Origin: Anolis sagrei
Taxonomy: Eukaryota > Chordata > Lepidosauria > Squamata > Anolidae
Length of the DNA: 64,000 nt
Assembly: GCF_037176765.1 (NCBI RefSeq)
Contig: NC_090024.1
Span: 248,759,953 to 248,823,952 of the forward strand
Direction of reading: 5' to 3'
Shown here: piece after piece, positions 36,801 to 61,914 of the stretch
Layout: every line of letters starts with the position of its first letter
Numbering within the stretch: position 1 is the first letter of the stretch
The notes under the pieces: generated by a model
The model's input: the letters and a program-made list of their open reading frames with translations, nothing else
The model's database searches: none
What the model was told of the DNA's origin: nothing
Program-made: the position numbers and the translations under genes

Positions 36801-37061
36801 GATCCCGCTTCCAGAAGGGATGGACTTCATGAAGGAAGTGGTCACCAACCACATGGTGAGGGAGGGGGTCACGCGTGGGGCCTTTTGGGGGTGCAAATGT
36901 GGGTGCAAAGGGGCACCGCCCCCCTCCCTGACCCTCTCCTCCTCCTCCTCCTCCTCCTCGTCTTGCAGGGCTACCTCACCATCGGTGCCGACCTCCATTT
37001 CTCCAAAGGGCTGCGAGAGGTCATTGAGAAGTACCGGACGCCCGGCTCCATGGCCGCTTAA
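8199..37061 (+). CDS. PLTP: Phospholipid transfer protein, complete, 15 coding exons
   Basis: Secreted BPI/LBP-family carrier that moves phospholipids between lipoproteins. Coding exons: 8199-8322, 16093-16192, 16430-16558, 20255-20410, 21325-21388, 22352-22415, 22575-22666, 24201-24371, 26515-26574, 30333-30497, 31482-31549, 31666-31708, 34379-34442, 36779-36855, 36969-37061. All have AG/GT borders and phases that join without a break, giving 489 residues (human 493). A leucine-rich signal peptide covers about residues 1-25. The four cysteines expected from the human protein are present (GCKI at Cys30, [19 protein letters not shown]). The six human N-glycosylation positions are kept as NIS, NAS, NAS, NSS, NAS and NQS, and there is one more, NIT at Asn56. 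The C-terminal barrel shows SSMTM, RFRIYSN and [10 protein letters not shown]-like [11 protein letters not shown]. The start is the only ATG before the signal peptide; an acceptor at 8185 implies an untranslated exon upstream. Confidence 0.96.
8571..9172 (-). mobile_element. CR1 LINE 3' fragment
   Basis: Minus-strand frame 8662-8961 ([38 protein letters not shown]) with AATCCTAG repeats at the 3' end (8571-8595). It sits between two opposite-facing Penelope terminal repeats (about 8488-8570 and 9185-9262). Confidence 0.88.
9244..9309. repeat. Perfect 24-bp inverted repeat
   Basis: Arms 9244-9267 and 9286-9309 are exact reverse complements (CATGGCCAGGCACCTCAG...), with an 18-bp loop. The arm lies at the end of a Penelope-like terminal repeat. 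Confidence 0.85.
9610..9960 (+). mobile_element. Old, diverged CR1 fragment
   Basis: Weak CR1 signature (CTTGGTCAGAGCACTCCTGAG...TGTGTCCAGTTC, read as ALVR.L.SCVQF) followed by reshuffled sequence. Older than the neighbouring CR1 copies. Confidence 0.5.
10045..10295 (-). mobile_element. R4/Dong-type LINE 3' tail
   Basis: Shares GTCTAGGACTGTGTGATGTA, TTTAGGCACTGCACCCAGT and ATCACCACTGGGACC with the R4/Dong-like copy at 14110-14815, whose coding part fixes the family. Confidence 0.65.
10300..13640 (-). mobile_element. Near full-length L2-clade LINE with intact-looking ORF2
   Basis: One minus-strand frame runs 13684-10541 (1047 codons); its first residues come from flanking (TTA)n DNA, so the true start is probably MESVVGRGG or later. 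Endonuclease: [43 protein letters not shown]. Reverse transcriptase: [59 protein letters not shown]. The C-terminus has [25 protein letters not shown] and [14 protein letters not shown]. The 3' UTR ends near (TTA)n/(TTTA)n at 10300-10335. It lies in PLTP intron 1 on the antisense strand. I see no ORF1. Confidence 0.88.
13646..14080 (-). mobile_element. Tandem R4/Dong LINE 3' tails with (TTA)n
   Basis: Two overlapping copies of the same tail (GATTTCACAACAGACACTCT / AGTTCACAACAGACACTCTG) at about 13664 and 13810, each joined to TTA-rich arrays (13748-13795) and ending at a (GTT)n(ATT)n array 14055-14120. Confidence 0.65.
14110..14815 (-). mobile_element. R4/Dong-type LINE C-terminal fragment
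   Basis: The minus frame 14391-14624 reads [53 protein letters not shown]: the restriction-like endonuclease end typical of R4/Dong elements. A CxxC-H type stretch ([12 protein letters not shown]) lies upstream at 14700-14790 in another frame, so the frame is broken. Confidence 0.8.
14816..15060. repeat. LINE tail pieces and (TTG)n array
   Basis: Two L2-like 3' tail fragments (ATTTATACCCCACTTTTCTC and TTTATGCCCGGCCTTTTCTC) separated by a (TTG)n array at 14895-14935. Confidence 0.55.
15149..15835 (-). mobile_element. Two adjacent CR1 3' fragments
   Basis: One CR1 end at 15149-15370 and a longer one at 15372-15835, each starting with CCTAGAATCCTAG units. The second covers the ORF2 C-terminus. 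A further CR1 tail scrap lies at 15880-16015. Confidence 0.85.
16941..18175 (+). mobile_element. L2 LINE C-terminal fragment split by a SPIN insertion
   Basis: 16941-17188 reads [54 protein letters not shown]; it resumes at 17916 with [14 protein letters not shown] and [18 protein letters not shown] (17895-18104). The break is exactly at the SPIN copy. A Penelope terminal repeat fragment precedes it (16875-16940). Confidence 0.85.
17189..17907. mobile_element. SPIN-type non-autonomous hAT element with 8-bp TSD
   Basis: Ends CAGCGTTTCTCAACCTGGGG and (inverted) CAGTGGTCCTCAACCTTC, matching the SPIN terminal repeat CAGTGGTTCTCAACC. Flanked by CCCTAAAC at 17181-17188 and 17908-17915, the 8-bp duplication expected of hAT. 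The interior has the typical GTTGTAGTTGCTGGGATTTA-type blocks in reverse. Confidence 0.88.
18296..19895 (+). repeat. Unclassified interspersed repeat with expanded pyrimidine core
   Basis: Starts ACTAGGTGTACCC..GCGTTGCTGTGGCC and ends CTTCTGCTGTGTTTTTCAGT, TTGGCCTGAGAGGTGTC, GAGTTATGTTCATCCC, AAATAAACATGACATTT. The same two ends occur in short copies at 49983-50275, 50480-50640 and 63545-64000, where the centre is a short TATATGTG repeat. Here the centre is a long CT-rich array. I could not place the family. Confidence 0.7.
18500..19590 (+). repeat. 160-bp pyrimidine-rich minisatellite
   Basis: Units marked by CACTACATCTTCCCC at 18657, 18817, 18977, 19137 and about 19297 and 19455: period 160 bp, about 158 in the last two. 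Almost pure C/T on the plus strand. The 106-codon frames repeated on the minus strand are products of the array, not genes. Confidence 0.92.
20545..21060 (-). repeat. (TAA)n array and cluster of CR1-like tails
   Basis: (TAA)n at 20551-20594, then four short CR1-type 3' ends (AGAGTTGGAGGAGACTC, CAGATGGCCATCCAGC) at about 20595-20700, 20701-20812, 20813-20925 and 20950-21058. Non-coding; within PLTP intron 4. Confidence 0.65.
21205..21230. repeat. (TG)n microsatellite
   Basis: A run of about 13 TG units in the PLTP intron before exon 5. CA/TG microsatellite. Confidence 0.9.
21405..21935. repeat. CR1 tails, fold-back MITE remnant and tetranucleotide runs
   Basis: CR1-like tail at 21405-21530 and 21800-21880; a partial palindromic MITE with CTTAAGCGACTGAGAGGGAA at 21640-21770; then (ACAG)n and TAGA/ACAC runs at 21882-21940. 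Confidence 0.6.
22868..23262 (-). mobile_element. CR1 3' fragments
   Basis: Two CR1 ends: 22868-22980 and 23025-23262 (minus frame 23104-23304 with [26 protein letters not shown]), separated by a (TTG)n/(TAC)n run. Confidence 0.75.
23472..24101 (-). mobile_element. Fossil solo LTR with 5-bp target duplication
   Basis: On the minus strand it begins TGTTGAAGCTGC and ends CACTGACA, with AAATAAAG near the 3' side as a polyadenylation signal. Flanked by CATAG at 23467-23471 and 24102-24106. An L2 tail (23722-23940) is inserted inside. LTR retroelement, class not determined; no internal genes are present. Confidence 0.7.
23722..23940 (+). mobile_element. L2 3' UTR fragment
   Basis: GGCCTCATGTAAGCCGCACC, GAGTCCCTTGGGGAGATGGT, then AAATAAAG and a (TTA)n tail: the same 3' UTR as at 27600-27850 and 59780-60035. 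Confidence 0.75.
24480..25815 (-). mobile_element. I/Jockey-group LINE fragment, frame broken
   Basis: Minus frames: 25809-25429 has [21 protein letters not shown] and [15 protein letters not shown] (reverse transcriptase); 25305-24976 has [20 protein letters not shown] and IITGCLRPT; 24842-24573 ends in a CxC..H zinc-like stretch ([15 protein letters not shown]). At least two frame changes separate them. The same element recurs at 58545-59310. It may be a Vingi-like element; that name is a guess. Confidence 0.7.
25816..26200. other. Unassigned purine-rich intron sequence
   Basis: GA-rich DNA after the LINE. Nothing recognisable; frames here are low complexity. Confidence 0.4.
26215..26465 (+). 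mobile_element. Penelope-like terminal repeat
   Basis: CTTGTGGGTTTTTTCGGGCA, CTCCTGACGTTTCGCCTGCA and GCAAGCATCCTCAGAGG, continuing to TTTCAACTGACCACC; same unit as in the 32235-33600 array. Ends 50 bp before PLTP exon 9. Confidence 0.75.
26940..27115 (-). mobile_element. Fossil LTR fragment
   Basis: The minus strand begins TGTTGAGACTCAGCCTGTG, like the LTRs at 62194-62995 and 53194-56426. Only the first part is present. LTR retroelement family shared with those copies. Confidence 0.55.
27157..28059. mobile_element. hAT-like element containing an L2 insertion
   Basis: Starts CAGGCCTGTAGCGAGAGG and ends with the inverted form of CAGGGCCGTAGCCAGAAAT. Flanked by C/TTTGTAAG (27149-27156 and 28060-28067, 7 of 8 bases equal). 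An L2 3' part (about 27370-27850, with [33 protein letters not shown] and a (TTA)n tail) lies inside. Confidence 0.6.
28060..28320. other. Unassigned intron sequence
   Basis: No gene or familiar repeat seen. It may belong to the same host sequence as 27116-27156, which the hAT-like element interrupted. Confidence 0.4.
28325..30200 (-). mobile_element. Three L2 3' fragments in series
   Basis: Fragments at about 28325-28805, 28855-29620 and 29625-30200, all minus. Frames 29078-29611 and 29623-30231 carry [52 protein letters not shown] and APRLWNSLP. The last ends at a pure T run and an (AC)n array (30186-30235). PLTP exon 10 follows at 30333. Confidence 0.85.
28767..28847. repeat. 37-bp inverted repeat at an L2 inversion junction
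   Basis: Arms 28767-28803 and 28811-28847 are reverse complements with one mismatch (GTTTACCTCTCCGAACGTAT and its partner), with a 7-bp loop. Both arms are L2 coding sequence (the LSERI.PYEP region). Confidence 0.85.
30724..31388. mobile_element. SPIN-type non-autonomous hAT element
   Basis: Ends CAGTGGTTCTCAACCTGGGG and the inverted CAGTGGTTCTCAACGTTC. Flanked by A/GTTTAGTC (7 of 8 bases alike) at 30716-30723 and 31389-31396. Interior blocks match the other SPIN copies. Confidence 0.87.
31770..32190 (+). mobile_element. L2 C-terminal fragment and 3' UTR
   Basis: [30 protein letters not shown] and [12 protein letters not shown] at 31780-32023, then an A/T-rich UTR. Starts only 60 bp after PLTP exon 12. 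Confidence 0.8.
32235..33600 (+). repeat. Tandem array of Penelope-like terminal repeats
   Basis: Unit starts GGGTTGTTGTAGGTTTTTTT at 32428, 32611, 32794, 32989, 33184 and 33380, with a variant first copy at about 32240. Spacing is 183, 183, 195, 195, 196 bp. Each unit runs through CTCTCCTGACCTTTCGCCTG, GGAGTGAGGTCTGTTGGAAT and TCTTGTCTGCTGGAGCTA. The last unit continues to TTTCAACTGACCACC. Confidence 0.9.
33601..34190 (+). mobile_element. Penelope-like element remnant (GIY-YIG end)
   Basis: The plus frame near 33795-33989 reads [20 protein letters not shown], then NFNREE, and a second such stretch lies at 33640-33740 with [12 protein letters not shown]. This resembles the C-terminal GIY-YIG endonuclease end of Penelope-like retroelements. 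An inverted terminal repeat follows at 34090-34185, facing the array upstream. Confidence 0.7.
34195..34300 (+). mobile_element. L2 3' tail
   Basis: GTAAGCCACCCTGGGTCCCC, GGGGTGAGAAGGGCGGGGTA and an AATAAATAA end: the L2 3' UTR type seen at 56100-56218. Confidence 0.75.
34535..34865. mobile_element. Fold-back (palindromic) MITE with 8-bp TSD, hAT-like
   Basis: Long inverted arms meet at the centre CAGCCGCTTAAGCGGCTG (about 34758-34775). Flanked by GTTCTAGA at 34527-34534 and 34866-34873. An extra internal stretch makes the left arm longer. Partial copies: 16255-16320, 21640-21770, 48186-48560, 51000-51160, 58260-58350, 60755-60870, 63388-63450. Confidence 0.75.
35150..36760 (-). mobile_element. 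BovB/RTE LINE fragment with 167-bp minisatellite in its tail
   Basis: Minus frame 36721-36116: [85 protein letters not shown]. The downstream tail is a tandem array of about six units, with GACCTCATGGACCAGCCCA or its variants at about 35199, 35352, 35518, 35685, 35852 and 36018 (period 167). A short opposite-facing BovB tail with (AAC)n interrupts the coding part at about 36400-36535. Confidence 0.88.
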
Positions 37062-37265
37062 GGGCAGCCTCGGCCCCTCTTCCTTCCTTCCTTCCTTCCT
37101 TCCTTCCTTCTTTTCACCAGCACTTCCTCAGCTCAAAGGACCGAACCCACCCAGGGACCCCTCCTCACTCGATTCGGGACCAAAAGCAGGCACGGCAAGG
37201 ACGGCACGGCAATGCCCGCAGCCCTGGCTCGGACCAAAACCAATAAAGAAGTTTAGATTTGATGT
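37062..37265 (+). terminator. PLTP: PLTP 3' UTR and polyadenylation signal
   Basis: Short 3' UTR after the TAA at 37059-37061, with a CTTC repeat near 37080-37110 and a canonical AATAAA at 37242-37247. A Penelope-like repeat begins at about 37255, right after the expected cleavage site. Confidence 0.8.
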
Positions 37266-37500
37266 GTTGTCAAAGGCTTTCATGGCCGGAATCACTGGGT
37301 TGCTATGGGTGTTCCAGGCTGCCTGGCCATGTTCCAGAAGCACTCTCTCCTGACGTTTTACCTGCATCTATGGCAGGCATCCTCAGAGGTTGGGAGGTCT
37401 GTTGGAAGTAGGAAAACTGGGATTATACCCCTGTGGAATGGCGTCCAGGGTGGGAGAAAGAATTCTGAATGTTGCAATTAATTGCCTAGATTAGCATTTA
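37255..37500 (+). mobile_element. Penelope-like terminal repeat
   Basis: TGTGTTGTCAAAGGCTTTCATGG-type start, CTCTCCTGACGTTTTACCTG, GCATCCTCAGAGGTTGGGAG. Begins at the PLTP poly(A) site. It continues in the same sense at 37765-37925, split by the tRNA SINE. Confidence 0.7.
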
Positions 37501-37502
37501 AT

Positions 37503-37757
37503 CAATTAAATCAATTTAGGAGTTCCCATTGGCACAGTGGGTCGAACCCTTGTGCAGCAGGACTGAAGACCGACGGTGGAGGTTCAAATCCGGGGAGAGT
37601 GTGGATGAGCTCCCTACGTCAGCTCCAGCTCCCCATGGAGGGACATGAGAGAAGCCTCCCTCCCACAAGGATGGTAAAACATCAAAACATCCGGGCAACG
37701 TCCTTGCAGATGGCCAATTCTCTCACACCAGATGCAAAGTCGCTCCTGACACGAATT
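37503..37757 (+). mobile_element. tRNA-derived SINE
   Basis: A-box-like GGCACAGTGGGTCGAACC and B-box GGTTCAAATCC about 50 bp apart, then a body ending CAAAGTCGCTCCTGACACGA with a T-rich tail. Different from the Sauria-type SINE at 3811. It splits a Penelope-like repeat. Confidence 0.7.
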
Positions 37758-37764
37758 TTTTTAA

Positions 37765-38480
37765 TGGCCTAGCAGTTTCAAGGTCTGGCTTCTTACTGCC
37801 CAGGGGAATCTTTTGTTGGGAGGTGATTAGCTGGCCCTGATTGTTTCTTGTCTTGGATTGTCCTGCCTCTTTGAACTCTTGCTCTTTATTTACTGTTATG
37901 ATTTTAGAGGTTTTTTTAATACCGGTAGCCAGAGAAGCCATTGAAATCCACAATGAGCATGCGGACAATTTCAACAGAAAGGAGGAAACCATGAAAATGA
38001 ACCAAATCTGGCTCGCAGCATTTAAAAGAATTTATTTATTTATGGCATTTATATGCCGTCCCGAAGGAGAATCAGAGGAAAAGAAGCTCTAAAATCAGGA
38101 CAGTAACAACACTCTAAAAGCCAGGGAACTCCAGACAAGAAAAAATCAGGGCCAGCTAATCACCTCCCAACAAAGGATTCCCCCAGGCAGGAAGCAGCCA
38201 GGCCTTGAAACTGCAAGGCCATTAAAATACCGGTAGCCAGAGAAGCCATTGAAATCCACAAGAAGCATGTGGACAATTTCAACAGAAAGGAGGAAACAAT
38301 GAAAATGAACAAAATCTGGCTACCAGTATTTTAAAAAGCTCTAAAATCAGGACAGTAAATAAGGAACAACACTCAAAAAGCAGAGGAATTCCAGACAAGA
38401 AACAGTCAGAGCCAGCTAATCACCTCCCAACACAGGATTGGAACTGCAAGGCCATTAAATGCTAAGGTGGCCAATGGATA
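37765..38480. mobile_element. Penelope-like fragments in opposite orientations
   Basis: 37765-37925 is one orientation (TTGGGAGGTGATTAGCTGGC); at about 37928 the other begins (AGAAGCCATTGAAATCCACA read REAIEIH, NFNRKEE, MNQIWL). The REAIEIH block occurs twice (37930 and 38240). A short L2-like scrap lies at 38030-38090. Confidence 0.7.
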
Positions 38481-39078
38481 TGTTCACGCCTCCCTCCAAC
38501 AGACAAGAGTTCTTTCTCCCACCCTGAAGCTTATTCCGCAGAGATGGGAGTGCGGCACTGCTTTCCCTGCGAAAGAGGAAGCAGCCCAGAATGCCTTTGG
38601 GGGGGGGGGGGTCTCCTCTTTCCTTTCCTGGGTGTCGGCGTGAGGCGGGTGCTCTGCAAGGAAGCAGAAGTGAAAGGGAAGGCCCCCAAAGTGGCGGCAG
38701 AGCCAGGCTCTCTCTTACGGGGAAGGGGATTTCAGAGCAGTTTGGGGAAGTGGGCCTGGAAACCCCCAGCAAGTTGTAGGCGGGGGGGGGGGGGGGGCTC
38801 CCCGTGAACTCCTCTGCAAAGTGGAATGAGGAGGAAGCCCCAAAACAGCCTGGCAGCAGCAGAAGAGCCGTGGCCAAAAGGCCTCCTCGCCCTCCAAAAG
38901 TGCCACTCTTTCTGGGTTTGGAGGAAGCACCTTCTCTCCCGTCAATGGCCACTTGAGGGGCCCTCTCCATCCACTGCCCTCTCCGTCCATTGCAATGGGA
39001 AGAAGAGGAGCCAAGAGGGGCAAGGTGGGCCAGTTCTCACTCTTTGGCCTTTGGAGGCGGACTCCCTCTCTCTGGGTC
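38481..39078. other. Unassigned intergenic sequence
   Basis: G/C-rich, with G runs at 38600 and 38780. Several overlapping frames on both strands, none with a recognisable domain. Confidence 0.4.
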
Positions 39079-39193
39079 AGGGGTTCTCCACCTTCCTAAC
39101 ACCACGACCCCTTAATGCAGTGGTTCTCAACCTTCCTAATGCCGCGACCCCTTAATACAGTTACTCATGTTATGGTGACCCCCAACCATAATA

Positions 39194-40016
39194 CAGGGTT
39201 AGTCAAAATGAATAGGCCAATAAGAAAATTAATTGTACCCGAATGTATGTTTACTGTAACCAAACCACAGCTACGTAGCGACAGATAAACTATCAAAGTT
39301 TTTTTTGAGCAACACACATGTACGTTAATGCCGCTAGGCGTCGCTAGGAGTCGCTGTTTTCAAAATGGCGGAATCAGGCAAAGAGAAGGCGTTTTGTGTG
39401 ATGACATGTGCTAAAACAATGTCAGTAATTACGGTCCAGCGAGAATTTCGAGCCAAGTATGGCAAGGAACCACCTCATCGACATTCCATTGCGAGGTGGG
39501 TAAAGCAATTTGAGGAGACGGGCTGCTTATGCAAGGGTAAAACCACAGGACGACCGCGTGTCTCCGAAGACACAGTGGAATCCATTCGTGCATCCTTTCA
39601 ACGAAGTCCCCAGAAGTCGACAAATCGTGTTTCCATGGAATTGAACGTTTCGCAAAAAACTGTGTGGCGCGTGTTACGCAAACGTTTGCAGTTCAAGCCA
39701 TATAAATTGCAAATGGTGCAGGCTTTGAAAAAAGGTGACTATTCGAAACGACACGATTTTTGCGAATCAATGCAGCGAAGACTAGAGGAGGAAGGCTTTG
39801 CCAACAGTCGGATGTGCTGCAACGGATGTGGAATGAACTGGACTATCGCTTGGACGTCTGCCGTGTCACACGGGGCGCCCATATCGAACATCTCTGAAGG
39901 TGAGACAAAACTTTGATAATTTATCTGTCGATACGTAGCTGTAGTTTGGTTACAATAAACATACATTCGTCTAAAATTAATTTTCTTATTGGCCTATTCA
40001 TTTTGACTAACCCTGT
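39194..40016 (+). mobile_element. Mariner-like DNA transposon, internally deleted, TA target
   Basis: Long terminal inverted repeats of about 105 bp start CAGGGTTAGTCAAAATGAAT, with TA on both sides. Its frame (39365-39916, 183 codons) has a mariner-type N-terminal helix-turn-helix region (HRHSIARWVKQFEETG, GRPRVSEDTVESI, NVSQKTVWRVLRKR), then jumps to a transposase C-terminus out of its usual frame. The catalytic DDE core is missing. Few arm differences suggest a young copy. Confidence 0.85.
39365..39916 (+). CDS. Truncated mariner-like transposase: DNA-binding domain without DDE core
   Basis: 183 residues from MAESGKEKAF. Residues 1-130 look like the paired helix-turn-helix DNA-binding part of mariner-like transposases, including a GRPR linker motif at about residues 60-64 (GRPRVSE). 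After residue about 147 the frame reads through a deletion joint; the nucleotides there encode MWNELDYRLDVCRVTRGAHI in another frame, a normal transposase end. It could at most bind terminal repeats. No evidence of expression. Confidence 0.6.
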   Translation: MAESGKEKAFCVMTCAKTMSVITVQREFRAKYGKEPPHRHSIARWVKQFEETGCLCKGKTTGRPRVSEDTVESIRASFQRSPQKSTNRVSMELNVSQKTVWRVLRKRLQFKPYKLQMVQALKKGDYSKRHDFCESMQRRLEEEGFANSRMCCNGCGMNWTIAWTSAVSHGAPISNISEGETKL

Positions 40017-40260
40017 ATTGTTTTCATTGCTACTTGATGTCTGTCATTTTACTACTGTTATTAAGTTGTAAATATCCAATATGCAGGATGTATTTTCATT
40101 CACTGGACCAAATTGAGCACAAACACCCAATACACCCAAATGTGGATGATAGTGGAGTTGGGGGAGGATTGAGTTTGTCATTTGGGAGTTGTAGTTGCTG
40201 GGATTTATAGTTCACTTGTAATCAAAGAGCATTTTGAGCTCCACCAGCAATAAATTTGAA

Positions 40261-41100
40261 CCAAACTTGGCGCACAGAGCTCCCACGACCAACAGTAAAC
40301 ATGACGATCTGTAACAGTAGCTCTAAACTGGGTTTGGTGGGCATTGACCTTGAGATTGGGAGTTGTAGTTCACCTATATCCAGAGGAGCGCTGTGGATAT
40401 AGGTGAATACACAATATGCCCAAATGTGAACACTGGTGGCGTTTGGGGGAAATAGGACTTGACATTTGGGAGTTGTAGTTGCTGGGATTTATAGTTTACC
40501 TACAAAGAGCATTCTGAACTCCACCAATGATGGAATGGAACCAAACTTGGCGCACAGAGCTCCCACGACCAACAGTAAACATGACGATCTGTAACAGTAG
40601 CTCTAAACTGGGTTTGGTGGGCATTGACCTTGAGAGTGGGAGTTGTAGTTCACCTATATCCAGAGGAGCGCTGTGGATATAGGTGAATACACAATATGCC
40701 CAAATGTGAACACTGGTGGCGTTTGGGGGAAATAGGACTTGACATTTGGGAGTTGTAGTTGCTGGGATTTATAGTTTACCTACAAAGAGCATTCTGAACT
40801 CCACCAATGATGGAATGGAACCAAACTTGGCGCACAGAGCTCCCACGACCAACAGTAAACATGACGATCTGTAACAGTAGCTCTAAACTGGGTTTGGTGG
40901 GCATTGACCTTGAGAGTGGGAGTTGTAGTTCACCTATATCCAGAGGAGCGCTGTGGATATAGGTGAATACACAATATGCCCAAATGTGAACACTGGTGGC
41001 GTTTGGGGGAAATAGGACTTGACATTTGGGAGTTGTAGTTGCTGGGATTTATAGTTTACCTACAAAGAGCATTCTGAACTCCACCAATGATGGAATGGAA
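40261..41100. repeat. Three tandem 280-bp units inside SPIN
   Basis: CCAAACTTGG followed by CGCACAGAGC begins at 40261, 40541 and 40821, with a diverged fourth start at 41101. The units are nearly identical to each other and unlike the single-copy arrangement in the other SPIN copies. Confidence 0.93.
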
Positions 41101-42319
41101 CCAAACTTGGCACACTGAGCTCCCATGACCAATAGAAAATACTGGAAGGGTTTGGTGGGCATTGACCTTGAGTTTTGAAGTTGTAGTTCACCTATATCCA
41201 GAGGAGCACTAAATTCACGCAATGATGGATCTGGACCAAACTTGGCACAAATGCTCAACATGCCCAAACGTGAACACTGGTAGAGTCTGGGAAAAATAGA
41301 CCTTGACATTTGAGAGTTGTAGTTGCTGGGATTTATAGTTCACCTACAATCAAAGAGCATTCTGAACTCGACCAACAATACAATTGGGTCAAACTTCCCA
41401 CACAGAATCCACATGGCCAACAGAAAATACTGTTTTCCGATGGCGACCCCTTTGACGTCCCCTCATGACCCCCTCAGGGGTCCCGACCCCCAGGTTGAGA
41501 AACACTGCCTTAATGCATTTCCTCCTGTGGTGGTGACCCCCAAACAGAACATTATTTTCGTTGCTACTTCCTAAGTGTCCTTTTGCTCCTGTTACGGATC
41601 GTCATGTCAATATCTGATCTGCAGGATGTATTCTCATTCACCGGACCACATGTGGCACAAATACACAATACGCCCAAATCTGAATACTGGTGGGGTTGGA
41701 GTGGGGTGTGTGTGTGTTTTTGTCATTTGTGAGTTGTAGCTCCTGGGATTTATAGTTCACCTATAATCAGAGAGCATTCTGAACTCCAACAATGATGGAA
41801 CTGAACCAAACTTGGCACACAGAATTCCTGTGACCAACAGAAAATACTGGTGGGCATTGACCTTGAGTTTGGGAGTTGTAGTTCACCTAGGTCAAGAGAC
41901 CACTGTGGACGCAAACAGTGATAGATCTGGACCAATCTTGGCATGAATACTCAATATGGCCAAATGTGGAAACTGGTGGAGTATGAGGAAAATACACCTT
42001 GACATTTGGGAGTTGTCGTTGCTGGGATTTATAGTTCACCGACAATCAAAGAGCATTCTGAAGTCCACCAATGATGGAATTGGACCAAACGTGGTACACA
42101 GGACCCGCATGACCAACAGACAACACTGGAAGGGTTTGGTGGGCATTGGCCTTGAGTTTTGGAGTTGTAGTTCACCTACATCCAGAGCACTGTGGACTCC
42201 AACAATGATGGATCTGGACCAAATTTGTCACGAATACTCAATATGGCCAAATGTAAACACTGGTGGAGTTTGGGTGAAATAGACCTTGGGATTTGGGAGT
42301 TGTAGTTCACCCCAATGAC

Positions 42320-42425
42320 CTTGAAGGAGCTGTGGGTGGTGACGGTCGACAGGGAGCTCTGGCGTGGGCTGGTCTATGAGGTCACGAAGAGGTGGAGACG
42401 ACTGAACGAATGAACAACAACAACA
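42320..42425 (+). mobile_element. BovB tail insertion with target duplication
   Basis: CCTTGAAGGAGCTGTGGGTG to CGACTGAACGAATGAACAAC, with an (AAC)n end. Flanked by AGTTCACCCCAA on both sides (ending near 42318 and 42435), typical of LINE-driven insertion. Confidence 0.75.
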
Positions 42426-42554
42426 GTTCACCCCAAATGTAAACACTGGTAGAATTTGGGGAAAATAGACCTTGACATTTGGGAGTTGTAGTTCACCCCA
42501 AATGTGAACACTGGTAGAGTTTGGGGAAAAGAGGGCCCGGGGGGGTCAGCTCTT

Positions 42555-43099
42555 TTTAGGAAAAATAACTTTTAATCAGGGCTGGCGGGAGCAGAGTGAG
42601 CCTGGCCCCCAAAGGCCAGGAGCGGCTTCCAATTCGTCATCTTCGTCTCCATTATTGTCGTCGTCGTCATCATCGGTGAGTCGGCGTCCTTCCTCTTCGG
42701 ACGGACTGAGAATAAGGCCGAGGAGGGTCCCTCAGGGACCGGGAAGAGGCGGGCGGGGGTCAAGCGGCCGTCCTCCGCTGCCCCGGATCAGTGCAAAAGT
42801 GCAGAAAGAGAGGGAGGGAGGGAGGGAGGGGAAGGAAGGAGAGGGCCCCCCAGACCCCCCAGAGCAGCCTGGCCCCCCAAGGAAGGCTTGCGGTTGGGCT
42901 GCCCCCTCCGCCTCGTGCCACAGTCCAGAGGCAGTGACCGCAGGGCAGCAGCGGAGGGAGAGTGGCCCCTCCACTGGGATGCGCCCAGCACTCAGGGAGG
43001 AGGAGGAGGAGGGTCTCCACCCGTGGGGGGGGGAGGGAAGGGGGGGGAGGCAGTGAGGGGTCTGTGGTGGAGGCCTGGAGGGAGGGGGCTCCAGCCAGG
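42555..43099 (-). terminator. CTSA: CTSA 3' UTR with ATTAAA signal
   Basis: Unique sequence between the CTSA stop codon (43100-43102) and repeat DNA that ends near 42530. On the minus strand ATTAAA occurs at 42576-42571, a common variant poly(A) signal. The UTR contains purine/pyrimidine-rich and short trinucleotide runs. The cleavage site is inferred, not seen. Confidence 0.55.

Positions 43100-61914
<18,815 letters not shown>

Larger units (their letters stand above)
39118..41507. mobile_element. Inner SPIN-type element with 8-bp TSD
   Basis: Starts CAGTGGTTCTCAACCTTCC, ends GGTTGAGAAACACTG. Flanked by CCTTAATG at 39110-39117 and 41508-41515. It contains a mariner-like insertion (39194-40016) and a 280-bp tandem expansion (40261-41100). 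Confidence 0.88.
39079..42530. mobile_element. Outer SPIN-type element holding further insertions
   Basis: Its left end (39079-39117: CAGGGGTTCTCCACCTTCC) and remaining body (41516-42530) are separated by a younger SPIN copy. The body resumes with GTGGTGACCCCCAAACAG exactly where the left part stopped. The right end stops near the CTSA poly(A) region without a clear terminal repeat. A BovB tail is inserted at 42320-42425. Confidence 0.8.

Noticed and set aside
37503-37757. A true tRNA gene
   Set aside because: A and B boxes are present but the body does not fold into a cloverleaf and continues into a SINE tail.
38455-38970. 171-codon minus frame between the two genes
   Set aside because: Low-complexity Pro/Ser/Leu composition, overlapping frames on both strands, no domain.
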